A model generated the notes under the pieces. The model did not search any database, was not told the origin of the DNA, and saw only the letters and a program-made list of their open reading frames with translations. Shown here one piece after another: positions 36,558 through 46,638 of a stretch of DNA of 50,636 nt; positions within the stretch are counted from its first letter, which is position 1, and each line of letters begins with the position of its first letter. Source of the DNA: an uncultured Rhodocyclaceae bacterium. Its GTDB lineage: Bacteria; Pseudomonadota; Gammaproteobacteria; Burkholderiales; Rhodocyclaceae. The DNA lies in assembly GCA_907163075.1 (NCBI GenBank), contig CAJQTY010000003.1:1-50636 (forward strand), read 5' to 3'. The position numbers and the translations under genes were made by a program.

Positions 36558-37189
36558 AACACCTCATCTCCTTCGTCTCACTGATGCTTGGTCTGATACT
36601 GGACACGACGGGCGTGCGGGCCATGGAACTGGGCTCCCTCGGTCCGACCTATGAGATCAGCGAGCCCCACCTGCTGCAGATGATCGAGCAGCGCCTGCGC
36701 GAAAAGGAACGCAACGGGGAACTCAAGCGCCTGGAAGAACAAGCTCTGGAGCGAGGCATTGCGACCGTGAAGAACCCGCCGCCGGTCGCGGGCCTGAACC
36801 CGACCGAAACAGCGCGAACCTTCTACTTCGACCCAGGCTTCACGCTCGACCGCAATCTCCTCGGTGCCAAAGGCGAACTGCTGTTTGCCGCCGGCACGTA
36901 CAAGAACCCGCTGGAGGTCGTGTCCTTGTCCCGTCACCTGCTGTTTTTTGATGCGCGCGACACGCGTCAAGTCAGCAAGGCGCGTCAGTTGATGGCGTTC
37001 TACCAGGGACAGGTGAAACCGATCCTGGTCGGCGGTTCCTACCTGGAGCTGATGAAGTCCTGGCGCCTGCCGATCTACTACGACCAGCAGGGGCGGCTCA
37101 CGCGACGCCTGGGCATCACCCGGGTGCCGGCACTGGTGTCGCAGGAAGGGCTGCGGCTGCGCATCGACGAACTGGCTCTCTCCCCATGA
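36554..37189 (+). CDS. traW: Type-F transfer protein TraW
   Basis: 211 residues from the ATG at 36554, which overlaps the previous stop as ATGA (the longer frame from 36533 is less likely). A signal peptide (about 1-23) is followed by the TraW core: LGPTYEISEPHLLQMIEQRL near 27-46, RTFYFDPGFTLDRNL near 86-100, and RLGITRVPALVSQEG near 180-194. It is needed for F-pilus assembly, working with TraU and TrbC. It overlaps traU by 4 bases. Confidence 0.94.
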   Translation: MKHLISFVSLMLGLILDTTGVRAMELGSLGPTYEISEPHLLQMIEQRLREKERNGELKRLEEQALERGIATVKNPPPVAGLNPTETARTFYFDPGFTLDRNLLGAKGELLFAAGTYKNPLEVVSLSRHLLFFDARDTRQVSKARQLMAFYQGQVKPILVGGSYLELMKSWRLPIYYDQQGRLTRRLGITRVPALVSQEGLRLRIDELALSP

Positions 37190-38217
37190 ATGCGCGTCGC
37201 AACCGCTTCGGCCTTGTTCCCCTCCTGCTCGCCTCCGTGCTCACCCTCGCCGCCGATCCGGGTTTCGCTGCCGGTGCCGCCACCTGCACCGGCAAGTTTC
37301 CGAATCCGATCACGGATATCTGCTGGTCCTGCATCCTCCCGATCAGTATCGGCAGCGTGCGCATCGCCAACTTCGGCGATCAGGAGGATACCGACAACCC
37401 GGCCAGTCCCGTGTGCAGTTGCGGCGTCAATCCGATCATCGGCCTGTCCATTGGCTTCTGGGAACCCGCGCGGCATGTTGAAGTGGTGCGTAAACCCTTC
37501 TGTCTCGTATCACTCGGCGGGATCGACCTCGACCCGGGCATCCCCGCCCCTGAAGCCGCACGCTTTACCCGCCCGGAAGGCGATGGCGACGGCGGCAGTT
37601 TTTATCAGGCGCACTTCTACATCAACCCGGTCCTGTACTGGCTGGAAGTGGTGACCGACTTCCCTTGCCTGGAAAAGGGAGCCTTCGATCTCGCCTACCT
37701 CACCGAGGTCGATCCGCTGTGGGCTGACGATGAACTGACCCTGATCCTCAATCCGGACGCCGTTCTCTTCGCCAATCCGGTTGCCATCGCCGCCTGCGCC
37801 GCCGACTGCGTGGCGGCCTCAGTGGGCTTCGGCATCCGCGAGCTGTTCTGGTGTGCGGGCTGCCAGGGCGGCATCTACCCGCTGAACGGGCATGTGCCCT
37901 ACCACCTGGGCGGCGTGCGTACGGCCGCGCTAATGGCCCAGCGCCTGACCGCCAAGATGCACCGCGAGTTGATCGCCTGGGGCTGGCACGGCACGCCCGG
38001 CCTGTGCGGGCCGTATTTCGAGCCGGTGATGGACAAGACCGCCTACAAGACCCAGCTCACCTACCCCATTCCCAACACCGGCAAGGAAGGCGGTCGCTGC
38101 TGCCAACCCTTCGGTCGCACCACCGTGACCTGGGGCGCCGGCAAGGAATACCCGGTGCGCGGCGAGGATTTCGCGTTCATGCTGTTTCGCAAAAGGAACT
38201 GCTGTGTCGGCTACTGA
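37186..38217 (+). CDS. traU: Type-F transfer protein TraU
   Basis: 343 residues with a signal peptide (about 1-28) and a cysteine-rich periplasmic domain typical of TraU: ITDICWSCILPISIG near 43-57, CSCGVNP near 84-90, EVVTDFPCLEKGAFDLAY near 151-168, and HRELIAWGWHGTP near 258-270. It helps pilus assembly and DNA transfer. It overlaps traW and trbC at its ends. Confidence 0.95.
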   Translation: MNARRNRFGLVPLLLASVLTLAADPGFAAGAATCTGKFPNPITDICWSCILPISIGSVRIANFGDQEDTDNPASPVCSCGVNPIIGLSIGFWEPARHVEVVRKPFCLVSLGGIDLDPGIPAPEAARFTRPEGDGDGGSFYQAHFYINPVLYWLEVVTDFPCLEKGAFDLAYLTEVDPLWADDELTLILNPDAVLFANPVAIAACAADCVAASVGFGIRELFWCAGCQGGIYPLNGHVPYHLGGVRTAALMAQRLTAKMHRELIAWGWHGTPGLCGPYFEPVMDKTAYKTQLTYPIPNTGKEGGRCCQPFGRTTVTWGAGKEYPVRGEDFAFMLFRKRNCCVGY

Positions 38218-38965
38218 CCTCCGCCGCATGGCCTCAACCCTCGTCCTCGGCCTGACGGCAGCACTCACTGCGTGCAACCAGGCCCTGGCACAGAATCCAC
38301 CCCTCGTTACGGAGACGGACATCGAACGGGTACGTCGCGAGACACCCACCGTCACCGAACAGGACATTGACGCCGCACAGCGGAAATACGGCCCGCCCAG
38401 CGATACGGAACTCCGATCCGCACCGATGCCAATCCGCCCCAATATCGAGGCGCTGCCGCAACCCGCTTCGCGCACCTCGATTGACCTTGAAGCACTGGCT
38501 CGCGGCTATGCCGCGCAGAGCAATACAATGACTCAGGCGCGGGGACTCACGAGCGGACCAGGACTCTTCGTCTTCGTCAGCCTGTCCATGCCCCGGCCCA
38601 CACTGCAGCGCCTGGTTGACCAGGCTGCACGGGCACAGGCCTCGATTGTCATCCGGGGCTTTGCCAAGGGTTCTCTGCGTGACACCGTCGCGCAGATTCA
38701 GGGCTTGATCGGCACGCGGCAGGTGGCGGTCCAGATCGATCCGCTGGCCTTCGACCGCTTCGCCATCGCCCGCGTGCCCAGCTTCGTGCTGGTGCGCGAA
38801 GGCACACGCCCCGTTTCTTGCTCCGTCGGCAACTGTGCGCCAACCGACAGTTTTCTGCGCACCTCCGGCGACGTCAGCCTGGACTACGCGTTGGAACATA
38901 TGCAGCGATCCGCCCCCGGCTTCGCTCCGGCCACTGAGCTCTTTCTGAAACGGATTCGGAGATAG
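38204..38965 (+). CDS. trbC: Type-F pilin assembly protein TrbC
   Basis: 253 residues from a GTG at 38204 with AGGA 8 bases upstream; an ATG at 38228 is the alternative. A signal peptide ends near ALAQ. The C-terminal thioredoxin-like TrbC domain begins GLFVFVSLSMPRPTLQRLVD near 114-133 and continues IVIRGFAKGSL and ARVPSFVLV. It works with TraW in pilus assembly. The frame overlaps the traU end by 14 bases. Confidence 0.92.
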   Translation: MSATDLRRMASTLVLGLTAALTACNQALAQNPPLVTETDIERVRRETPTVTEQDIDAAQRKYGPPSDTELRSAPMPIRPNIEALPQPASRTSIDLEALARGYAAQSNTMTQARGLTSGPGLFVFVSLSMPRPTLQRLVDQAARAQASIVIRGFAKGSLRDTVAQIQGLIGTRQVAVQIDPLAFDRFAIARVPSFVLVREGTRPVSCSVGNCAPTDSFLRTSGDVSLDYALEHMQRSAPGFAPATELFLKRIRR

Positions 38966-41095
38966 GTGACCACGATGCGTCGACTGATCATCCAGATCAC
39001 GCTCGTCTGCTTCATCACCACGCAGACCGCCGCCGTCGCCGGTCCGTTCGAAGAGGGAACCGCCGCCGGCCAAGCCGCCAACCCGGTCGTCCGCAGCACG
39101 CTCAATGCGTCGAGCGCCTCGTCCGCTGTTCCCGGCTATACCATCACGCCGCCGGAGACCATGTATTACGGCCAGCCCAGCCTGACGGGAGCGGCCAATG
39201 CCCGCCTGAGCGCCTGCGCGACCAGCCCCAACGATCCCGTCTGCCAGGCCCAGAGCGGCGCACTGACCTCGGCCAATACCCCACGTACAGCCATTTCGCC
39301 CTACGACCCGGCGGTGAGCACCGCAGGCGATATCGCCGCTAACCCATCGATTGTGCTGGGCAGCCTGGCCAGCTATTACTCGGGGTGCACCACCGCCGAA
39401 ATCAGCACACCGGCAGGCACCGCCACCAAGGTCTGCAACCGCTACAGCAATATCGGCAACTACAGCACGCGGCGCGAGCTCACGGTGCAGGTGGAACTGT
39501 TGCCCAGTTGCAGCGAAGGCACCTGGTTCGCCCATGGACAAGCCAATCGTAACGGGGCCGACACCATGGTGGCCGAGGCGCAATGCCATATTCGTGCCGA
39601 CGGCAGGCAGCGTTTCCGCTTTTATGCCGCCGGCGGGATGGGGGCCTGCATCGGCTGGCAGACGGTCGACCTGCCGACCTCACCGGCCACTCAGGCCGTT
39701 CAAGTCACCGATCTCTCGCCGCATTGGGAAGGCTATTGCTGGCGTCCGCTCCAGGTCCTCATGATGCCGGGCTCGGGCTGCACGGGCGGAACGTGCAACT
39801 ACACGTTCCAGTTCAACGCCCTGACAGAAGGCTCAACTTGGAGCCTGCCTTTGTCGTTCGTCCAGCCGACCATGGAGCAGCACGAGACGGACGTCTGGGT
39901 CGACCGCAGCGCAATGCTGGCTGACGGCGGCCGCTGCACGGTAAGCACGGCCGACCGCTGCGTCGATGGCCCCGCCACCAAATTTATCGACGGCCGCGCG
40001 GTCACCCGTGCCTGCTGGTCCTATGAGCGCACCCTGACCTGCACTTCGGGCGCACCGGTCGATGAGTGCACCCCGTTGGCGAGTAGCGGCTGCACACCGG
40101 TAACCAGTACCTGCAAGCAGGCCAATGCCACGACGGGCTCGTGCGAGGTTTTCCAGGACACCTACACCTGCCCGGTCGCCGCGCAGACAGTCACCACGGC
40201 GTCGAACTGCCCGGCTAACGTCTATTGCCTGGGCGCGAACTGCTTCAACACCCGTTACACCAACGATACCGACTTCGCGCGCTCGATGTCCCTGATGGAA
40301 GCCGTACGCGAGGCCGGTGTCTACCTCGACCCGAACACCCTGCAGGTCTTCAAGGGCGAGGGCAACCGGTGCCGCGACCGCTTGTTCAAAAACTGCTGCT
40401 ATTCCGATTCAGCGGGTGCCGGCATGAGCAATCAGAGCTTGTTCGGCGTCGGCTCGCGCCTGGTGTTCGATGTCCTGATGAACGCCAACAATCGCGAGTT
40501 TCTTTACCAAGGCATGAAGGCACTGCTGCTGGGCGGCGGCTTCAGCGGCACGTTCACGACCTATGGCGTGACCGTGGCGATCAATGGTGCCGCCCTCCCC
40601 GCAGGCTCGGCCGTTCTCTACGCCGGCGACAGCCTGGTCGTCGCCTTCGACCCCTGGTCGCTGGCCATCGCAGTGATGATTTACATCGTCATGTCGATGT
40701 CCTCGTGCAACTCGGATGAAGGAAAACTCGCCATGAAGGAAGGCGCCGGGCTGTGCCATACCATCGGCACCTGGTGCTCGTCCTGCATCCGCATCTTCGG
40801 CCACTGTGTCTCCTGCATCGAGCACAGCACCGGCAAATGTTGTTTCAACAGCAAGCTCGCGCGCATCGTTAATGAGCAGGGTCGTGTACAGGTCGGCAAG
40901 GCTTGGGGCTCCGGCCAGAACCCGGACTGCTCAGGTTTCACCATCGCCCAACTGCAGCGCCTGGATTTTGCGGCGATGGACCTCACGGAGTTCTACGCCT
41001 CCATCGTCCCGACCTTACCTAATGTCGGGACGATTCAGGGCAGTAATGCCTCGCGCCTGACGACCTGCTACTACGGACAGGGGAAGTGCCAATGA
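38966..41095 (+). CDS. traN: Mating-pair stabilisation protein TraN
   Basis: 709 residues from a GTG at 38966 (an ATG at 38975 is also possible). A signal peptide (about 1-26) is followed by a long cysteine-rich outer-membrane adhesin, more than 30 cysteines, with clusters such as DRLFKNCCYSDS near 473-484 and a C-terminal GLCHTIGTWCSSCIRIFGHC near 597-616. TraN contacts the recipient surface, and its variable N-terminal third decides specificity. It overlaps the next small gene by 4 bases. Confidence 0.94.
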   Translation: MTTMRRLIIQITLVCFITTQTAAVAGPFEEGTAAGQAANPVVRSTLNASSASSAVPGYTITPPETMYYGQPSLTGAANARLSACATSPNDPVCQAQSGALTSANTPRTAISPYDPAVSTAGDIAANPSIVLGSLASYYSGCTTAEISTPAGTATKVCNRYSNIGNYSTRRELTVQVELLPSCSEGTWFAHGQANRNGADTMVAEAQCHIRADGRQRFRFYAAGGMGACIGWQTVDLPTSPATQAVQVTDLSPHWEGYCWRPLQVLMMPGSGCTGGTCNYTFQFNALTEGSTWSLPLSFVQPTMEQHETDVWVDRSAMLADGGRCTVSTADRCVDGPATKFIDGRAVTRACWSYERTLTCTSGAPVDECTPLASSGCTPVTSTCKQANATTGSCEVFQDTYTCPVAAQTVTTASNCPANVYCLGANCFNTRYTNDTDFARSMSLMEAVREAGVYLDPNTLQVFKGEGNRCRDRLFKNCCYSDSAGAGMSNQSLFGVGSRLVFDVLMNANNREFLYQGMKALLLGGGFSGTFTTYGVTVAINGAALPAGSAVLYAGDSLVVAFDPWSLAIAVMIYIVMSMSSCNSDEGKLAMKEGAGLCHTIGTWCSSCIRIFGHCVSCIEHSTGKCCFNSKLARIVNEQGRVQVGKAWGSGQNPDCSGFTIAQLQRLDFAAMDLTEFYASIVPTLPNVGTIQGSNASRLTTCYYGQGKCQ

Positions 41096-41484
41096 ACCCC
41101 ATCAAGTTACTGAAATTTGCCATCGCCGCCTTGCTGCCAGCCGCATTCATGTCACCCGTCTTCGCCGACGACCCGGTTCGGATCCCGGTGCCCGATGCGC
41201 GCCCGGTGATGCGGGCCGCCCTCCAAGCCACCGACGGCCAAGCTTATGGTCTCCTCACCGGTGAGATGGCCGAGGCGATCACTCAGCGTTTCCGCGCCAC
41301 CTCGCCGATCTACATCGATGTCACCACCGAGAAACGTTACGCCCAACCAGGTTGCAGCCGCCTGAAAGTCTCGTTCTGGCAGGACGGCGTATTGCTGCCC
41401 GGTGCGACGGCCCCACGCCGGCAAACGATGGAGTTCGGCATCAATTATTGCCTAGATGGCCGTCCACCAGAATCGCTCATGTAG
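41092..41484 (+). CDS. Exported protein of unknown function after traN
   Basis: 130 residues from the ATG at 41092, which overlaps the traN stop as ATGA. A signal peptide (about 1-24, ending VFA) precedes a small domain with two cysteines (QPGCSRLKV and INYCLDG). Two hydrophilic halves surround a beta-rich KVSFWQDGVLLP. No family recognised. Its place between traN and traF suggests a small periplasmic T4SS accessory protein. Confidence 0.7.
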   Translation: MNPIKLLKFAIAALLPAAFMSPVFADDPVRIPVPDARPVMRAALQATDGQAYGLLTGEMAEAITQRFRATSPIYIDVTTEKRYAQPGCSRLKVSFWQDGVLLPGATAPRRQTMEFGINYCLDGRPPESLM

Positions 41485-41493
41485 AGGCCACGC

Positions 41494-42360
41494 ATGGAAA
41501 CCCCTGCCTGCTACCCATCCTGGCTCCCGTTTTTCCGCCTGCTGTTGGCGCTAAGCTTGATGCTGGATGTCTGCGCTTCCTCGGCCCAGGATGTTACGTC
41601 GCGCTACTGGTCCGACCGTTGGCGCGGCTGGCATTTCTATGAGGACCCCGCACCCACAGAACGAGAACGCCCGGTGCTGACGGACAAAGCCATGCCCGTC
41701 GCACCACCAGTCGTGCCCCTGCGTGCGCCGGAACTGGTCGAGTTCGAGCGCCTGCAGAAAACCCTGGAGGACACCCGCAACATCGCCATCATGCGGCCAA
41801 GCGAGGCGAATGTTCGGCGCTACATGGAACTGGAGTCCCAGGTCGTTACACGCGCCTCCCATTTCGCCGACGTGGCGCAGCGTGTCGCCTGGGCGACGCC
41901 GGAGCTCGATCCGACGCTGCACGGCCGGCCGGTCAATGCCAAGGCGCTGGAGGTGTTCGAGCAGACCGAGTTGGCGGATCACTCACGTTCCATAGGCGAG
42001 TTGGGCAAGGACCATGTGCTGTTCTTCTTCTATCGTTCGGACTGCCCATACTGCCACGCCTTCGCACCGACGCTGGAGGCTTTCCAGGCCCGCCACGGCA
42101 TCCAGGTCGTCGCCATCAGCGTGGACGGTGGCCCGATACCAGGTTTCCCGAACGCACGTCCGGACAACGGCATCGCCACCGCCCTGAAGGTCACGCAGGT
42201 ACCGGCCGTTTTTCTGGCCCAGCCCTTCACCGGAAAGATCACGCCCATTGGATTCGGCGTGCTCTCCGAATCCCAGTTGCTCGAACGCATTGTCGCCGTT
42301 GCATACCTCCAGGCCGATACGATGGCCCCCAGTTCCACACCGCAGATCGTCCTTCAATAG
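41494..42360 (+). CDS. traF: Type-F transfer protein TraF (thioredoxin-like)
   Basis: 288 residues. A signal or membrane anchor (about 10-30), the TraF-typical WSDRWRGWHFYEDP near 39-52, and a C-terminal thioredoxin fold with CPYC at 184-187 and cis-proline VPAVFLA. Unlike F TraF it keeps both active-site cysteines, so it may be redox-active. Part of the TraF-TraH-TrbB group that assembles the mating pore. Confidence 0.93.
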   Translation: METPACYPSWLPFFRLLLALSLMLDVCASSAQDVTSRYWSDRWRGWHFYEDPAPTERERPVLTDKAMPVAPPVVPLRAPELVEFERLQKTLEDTRNIAIMRPSEANVRRYMELESQVVTRASHFADVAQRVAWATPELDPTLHGRPVNAKALEVFEQTELADHSRSIGELGKDHVLFFFYRSDCPYCHAFAPTLEAFQARHGIQVVAISVDGGPIPGFPNARPDNGIATALKVTQVPAVFLAQPFTGKITPIGFGVLSESQLLERIVAVAYLQADTMAPSSTPQIVLQ

Positions 42361-42369
42361 GAGGCCCCC

Positions 42370-43821
42370 ATGGCTGATTTCATGCGCTGCTGCACGAAGC
42401 AAAGAGTCACGGCATTCGCGATGGCCTCGCTTCTGGTCGCCACATCCACACCGCTGCACGCGGGCGACCTCAACTCCGAGGTGAACAACATGTTCAACAA
42501 TCTCGGTGCCATCGGCAATTACACGGCACCGGGAGCCTTCCGCGGACAGACCTTCAACACCTACACCGGCGGTAACCTGATGATGCGTTCACCGAACAAG
42601 GTCTACCAGCTTGCGGCCATCCAGTTCCCCAGCGCCAAGGCGGGTTGCGGCGGCATTGACGTGTTCGGTGGCAGTTTCAGCCACATCTCGGCGACCGAGT
42701 TCAAGAACATGCTGCGGAACATCACCGCCGCCCTGCCCGGCATCGCCTTCCAGCTCGCTCTCGAAGCGGTGTCGCCGCTGCTCGGCGGCCTCACCAAATG
42801 GGCCAAAGGTCTGGAGACGTGGATCAACAACGCCCGCATCAACTCTTGCGAAACCGCCAAGGCCATCGTCAGCACGGCGGCAGAATCGATCGGCTACAGT
42901 TCGCAGGAAACCTGCGCTGACCTGGCCGTCGAAATGGGCCTGGAAAGCGACCGCGATGCGGCGCGTCGGCGCTGCGCCACCGACCGGCCCAGCATCCTGT
43001 CGTCGGCACGCTCCTCTTCCGATCCGAACGTGAAGAACAAGGCCCCCTTCGTCGGCAACCTGACCTGGAAAGCCCTGCAGTACACCGGTTCCTATCTCGA
43101 TGACGCGGAGCGCGAGTTGATCATGAGCCTGGTCGGCACCATCATCTTCTACCCGGAAGAATCAGCCCGCGACCCCGAGCCCATCGCACCCACGCTGACC
43201 TCGATCAGCCAGTTGCTCTACGGCCAGAGTGCGGCGAGCGGAACGGATGTTGTGCAGCACCTGCTGAAGTGCAACGACTATACCAACTGCGATGGGGTCA
43301 CCCTGAACACCGCCTACACGCACACCCCGTTCACCGCCAAGGTGGAGACGATGATGCGCTCCATCGCGGAGAAAATCACCACACGTACCGCCATTCCCAA
43401 CAACTCGACCGAGGTCGGCTTCGTGAACCAGACTACCGAGCCGGTCTACAAGATGCTTTCCATCGGTACCAGCATCCCGGTGTCGGGCCTGTCCGACAGT
43501 CTGATCGCCCAGTACCGCGACGTGATCGCGGCCGACTATGCCTACGTCTTTCTCGAACGCAACCTGCGTCTGGGCATGGCCGCCCTGGACAAGAACTACA
43601 CGCTGCAGCAGACGCAGCGCGAGCAGGCCAACCAGATCCGTCAGCGTGCACAGGCGATGCTGCTACAACTCTCGCAGGAGAAGAACCTGCTCTACCAGAA
43701 GGTGGGTTCCTTCCGGGCGGTGGCCAGCCACCTGGAACAGCTCGAACGCCAACTGCGTTCCAGCATGCCGCAGCACGTGATGGACATGCTCGGCCAGCAA
43801 GCGGCTTATCTGTCGCCATAG
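42370..43821 (+). CDS. traH: Type-F transfer protein TraH
   Basis: 483 residues with a signal peptide (about 1-35) and a conserved N-terminal motif NNLGAIGNYTAPGAFRGQ near 42-59 plus GGIDVFGGSFSHI near 94-106. The C-terminal 80 residues are coiled coil (YTLQQTQREQANQIRQRAQ). It is a periplasmic or outer-membrane pilus assembly protein. GGAGGCC precedes the start. Confidence 0.94.
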   Translation: MADFMRCCTKQRVTAFAMASLLVATSTPLHAGDLNSEVNNMFNNLGAIGNYTAPGAFRGQTFNTYTGGNLMMRSPNKVYQLAAIQFPSAKAGCGGIDVFGGSFSHISATEFKNMLRNITAALPGIAFQLALEAVSPLLGGLTKWAKGLETWINNARINSCETAKAIVSTAAESIGYSSQETCADLAVEMGLESDRDAARRRCATDRPSILSSARSSSDPNVKNKAPFVGNLTWKALQYTGSYLDDAERELIMSLVGTIIFYPEESARDPEPIAPTLTSISQLLYGQSAASGTDVVQHLLKCNDYTNCDGVTLNTAYTHTPFTAKVETMMRSIAEKITTRTAIPNNSTEVGFVNQTTEPVYKMLSIGTSIPVSGLSDSLIAQYRDVIAADYAYVFLERNLRLGMAALDKNYTLQQTQREQANQIRQRAQAMLLQLSQEKNLLYQKVGSFRAVASHLEQLERQLRSSMPQHVMDMLGQQAAYLSP

Positions 43822-43856
43822 TGCGCACCTGATCGCCAGACCGGGGGGGAAACACC

Positions 43857-46634
43857 ATGTGGGAAATCTACGCCTACCAGAATGCCGACAGCCTGTTTGG
43901 CGTCTTCAACGCTGCGGCGGCAATCCATGCGTCGAGCGATTATTCCGCCGCAGTGGCCGCAGTGGCCTTCTGCGGCTTTGTTGCGGCCCTGGTGGCCTAT
44001 GCGTTCGCCCCCGAAAAGTTGCAGGGCTGGAAGTGGCTGGCGACGGTGGTACTGGTGTTCTCGGTGCTGATCGTCCCCAAGGTCACCGTCGGCATCGTCG
44101 ACAAGACCGGCGGCTCTCCGGTCAAGGTGGTGGGTAACGTGCCTTTCGGTGTGGCCATGCTGGGCAGCACGACCAGCAGCATTGGCAATACATTGACCGG
44201 CCTGTTCGAAACGGCCTTCCAGGTCATTCCCGGAGTGGGGGCACTCCCGGTTGAATTGCGTTACCAACAGAATGGCTTGATGTTCGGCAATCGCCTGATC
44301 CGCGAAACCGGCAACGTGGTGTTTCAGGATCCGGCCTTCCGTACCGACCTGATCAATTTCATCCACAACTGCACCACCTACGACCTGATCGACGGCACCC
44401 TCGATCCGGCGACGTTCTCGGCGGCGACCGATGTCTGGTCGCTGATGGCCTCGCCCAACCCGGCGCGCTTCACTACGCTGACTGCGGCGGGTGGAAGCGT
44501 CGGCGTTGATACCTGCCCCACTGTCTATCTGAGCCTCAATGGCCGCCTGCCGGCCCAGATCACCCGCATTCAGGGGCGCCTGGCCTTCCAGCTCAACCCG
44601 ACGCTGCCGGCTGCGGCTGCAGCGGCAGTCATCGCCGGGCAAATCCAGCAGGCCTATCTGAAGAACAGTATTGCCACCGCAGCCGCTACCGCCGCTGACA
44701 TCATCCGCCAGAACGCGGTACTCAATGCGATTGAGGACACCAGCAAGATCGTCGGGCAGAAGGTGAATGATCCGGCGGCGATGGTGCTGGCCGTCGGCCG
44801 GGCCCAGGCGGTGGCCCAGCAGAACGCGTCCTGGCTCAATTACGGCAAGGTGGCGGAGCAGGCGTTGCCGGTTTTCCGGAACGTGGTCGAAGCGGTGACT
44901 TACGCGATGTTTCCCTTGTTCGTGATGCTTCTGCTGCTCACCAGCGGACGGGAGACGATGCTGGCCTTCAAGGGCTATGCGGCCGTACTGATCTGGATTC
45001 AGTTGTGGCCACCGCTCTACGCGATCCTGAATTATATGGCCTCGATTTACGCGGCCTATGATTTGGCTGCGGCGGCTGATCTGGGGACGGGCACCAAGGC
45101 GCTTGCCCTGCAGACGGCTTCGACGATCTACTCGCGGGCGATCTCGGGCGAAGCCGTCGTGGGTTACCTGGCGATCAGCATTCCATTCATTGCCTGGGCA
45201 GCGCTCAAGCGGATGGAGAACTTCGGGACGGCGCTGGTTGGTGGTCTGTCCGGGTTGCAGGCGATGATTTCAGGTGGAACAGCGGCCTCTACCGTCGGTA
45301 ACGTCTCCATGGGAAACGTCGGGATGGACCAGATGCAGTTAGCTCCCAATCGTACATCGGCCTTCATGGGCAGTTGGCAAAACGACATGAGCGGGAACAC
45401 CTTCTCGTCGAATGCGCTGACCGGACGGACCGCGGTCAGTCTGTTGCGCAACCAGGGATTTGCCTCGCGAATGGTTTCCATGCGGGTGTCCGAGCAGGAC
45501 GTGGCCCAGGCCAGTCGGCAAGCGGATGCCGCGCGCGGCGACGCGGTCTCGGCAAATACCGACCGATCAGCAGCACTTACCGATACCTTTACACGTGGCT
45601 TGGCAAAATTACGATCATCTCGATACAACAACGGGACAAGTTCCAGCAGCTTCGAGCAGATGGGCGAAACACTCAACCGGCTGGATCAGATTTCGAAGAA
45701 CGTGGCAGATAGCACGGGTTTAACCCAGAGCCAGGTGGCACAGATCGCTTTCGGCGCTTCTGGTCATTTGGGGATCAATACTTCCATAGCTGGAGCGGAA
45801 CTTCAGGCCAAGGCCGGAAAAAACTACTCTTCAGGATTATCCGCTGCCCAGCAGAAGGTGCTCAACAGCCTGACACAAGAGCAAATCGCGGAGTTCAAGC
45901 AGTTCGGCGACAGAGTGTCCCGGGATTCTAGCGTCATCAGCAGCTTCGCCAGCGATTCCCGCGAGGCTCAGGAGATGTCGTCAAAGTTGACCACTACTAC
46001 GTCCCGAACAGAACGTGCTGATGCGACCTTTGCCAAAAGAACAGCATTTGCGGAACGCGTCTCGTCGGCCAAGGACAGGGGAGAGTCAATTTCGCTCGAC
46101 ATCGCCCAGGACCCGCACAACCTGGAAATGTTCTTGCGCTTTGCCGAGCAATACGGTGGTGACAGCGCCTCCGCTTTTTCGATGTTCGATGCGGAACTGG
46201 CGCGCCAAGGGCTCAAACCCAACCGAGTGTTCTCTGATGGCACAGCGCTACCAAATTCCTTCGCCGATATAAGCACTATTCATGACCACCAAGCTTCTGA
46301 TCCCGCGCTTTCACCAGACATCATGGCCATAAATCAGCAACAACGCGCGAAAGTTGAACAACCCAAACACCCCACACCGAGCACACTCTCCGACGTGGGC
46401 ATATCGCCACTACGAAACGAAGTGAAATTACGTGGCAGCACCATCAGGGACGAAACTGGCTCGGCCAGTTCCAGCTTTGAACGAAATACAGAAATCGTCG
46501 CCACCGATGATGGATCTTTGGTCACGAAAAAATCACTGCTCAAGCAGTCTGGCAAGCAGGTCATCAATGATGGCGAAGCATCTATCGATAACGCAAAGGC
46601 TGCCGTGAAGGGATTACTTCGCCAGGATGAATGA
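43857..46634 (+). CDS. traG: Mating-pair protein TraG
   Basis: 925 residues. The N-terminal half is membrane-bound: helices at about 38-55, 60-78, 345-365, 372-395 and 430-455. The C-terminal half (about 480-925) is a soluble, serine/glutamine-rich region with low GC and no strong conservation. In F and SXT the C-terminal TraG domain stabilises mating pairs and is recognised by the exclusion protein Eex. From about 45,550 onward base composition is clearly poorer in GC than the rest of the operon. Last gene of the T4SS operon. Confidence 0.93.
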   Translation: MWEIYAYQNADSLFGVFNAAAAIHASSDYSAAVAAVAFCGFVAALVAYAFAPEKLQGWKWLATVVLVFSVLIVPKVTVGIVDKTGGSPVKVVGNVPFGVAMLGSTTSSIGNTLTGLFETAFQVIPGVGALPVELRYQQNGLMFGNRLIRETGNVVFQDPAFRTDLINFIHNCTTYDLIDGTLDPATFSAATDVWSLMASPNPARFTTLTAAGGSVGVDTCPTVYLSLNGRLPAQITRIQGRLAFQLNPTLPAAAAAAVIAGQIQQAYLKNSIATAAATAADIIRQNAVLNAIEDTSKIVGQKVNDPAAMVLAVGRAQAVAQQNASWLNYGKVAEQALPVFRNVVEAVTYAMFPLFVMLLLLTSGRETMLAFKGYAAVLIWIQLWPPLYAILNYMASIYAAYDLAAAADLGTGTKALALQTASTIYSRAISGEAVVGYLAISIPFIAWAALKRMENFGTALVGGLSGLQAMISGGTAASTVGNVSMGNVGMDQMQLAPNRTSAFMGSWQNDMSGNTFSSNALTGRTAVSLLRNQGFASRMVSMRVSEQDVAQASRQADAARGDAVSANTDRSAALTDTFTRGLAKLRSSRYNNGTSSSSFEQMGETLNRLDQISKNVADSTGLTQSQVAQIAFGASGHLGINTSIAGAELQAKAGKNYSSGLSAAQQKVLNSLTQEQIAEFKQFGDRVSRDSSVISSFASDSREAQEMSSKLTTTTSRTERADATFAKRTAFAERVSSAKDRGESISLDIAQDPHNLEMFLRFAEQYGGDSASAFSMFDAELARQGLKPNRVFSDGTALPNSFADISTIHDHQASDPALSPDIMAINQQQRAKVEQPKHPTPSTLSDVGISPLRNEVKLRGSTIRDETGSASSSFERNTEIVATDDGSLVTKKSLLKQSGKQVINDGEASIDNAKAAVKGLLRQDE

Positions 46635-46638
46635 ACGA

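Noticed and set aside
38234-39589. 451-codon open frame on the minus strand
   Set aside because: Antisense shadow of trbC and traN.
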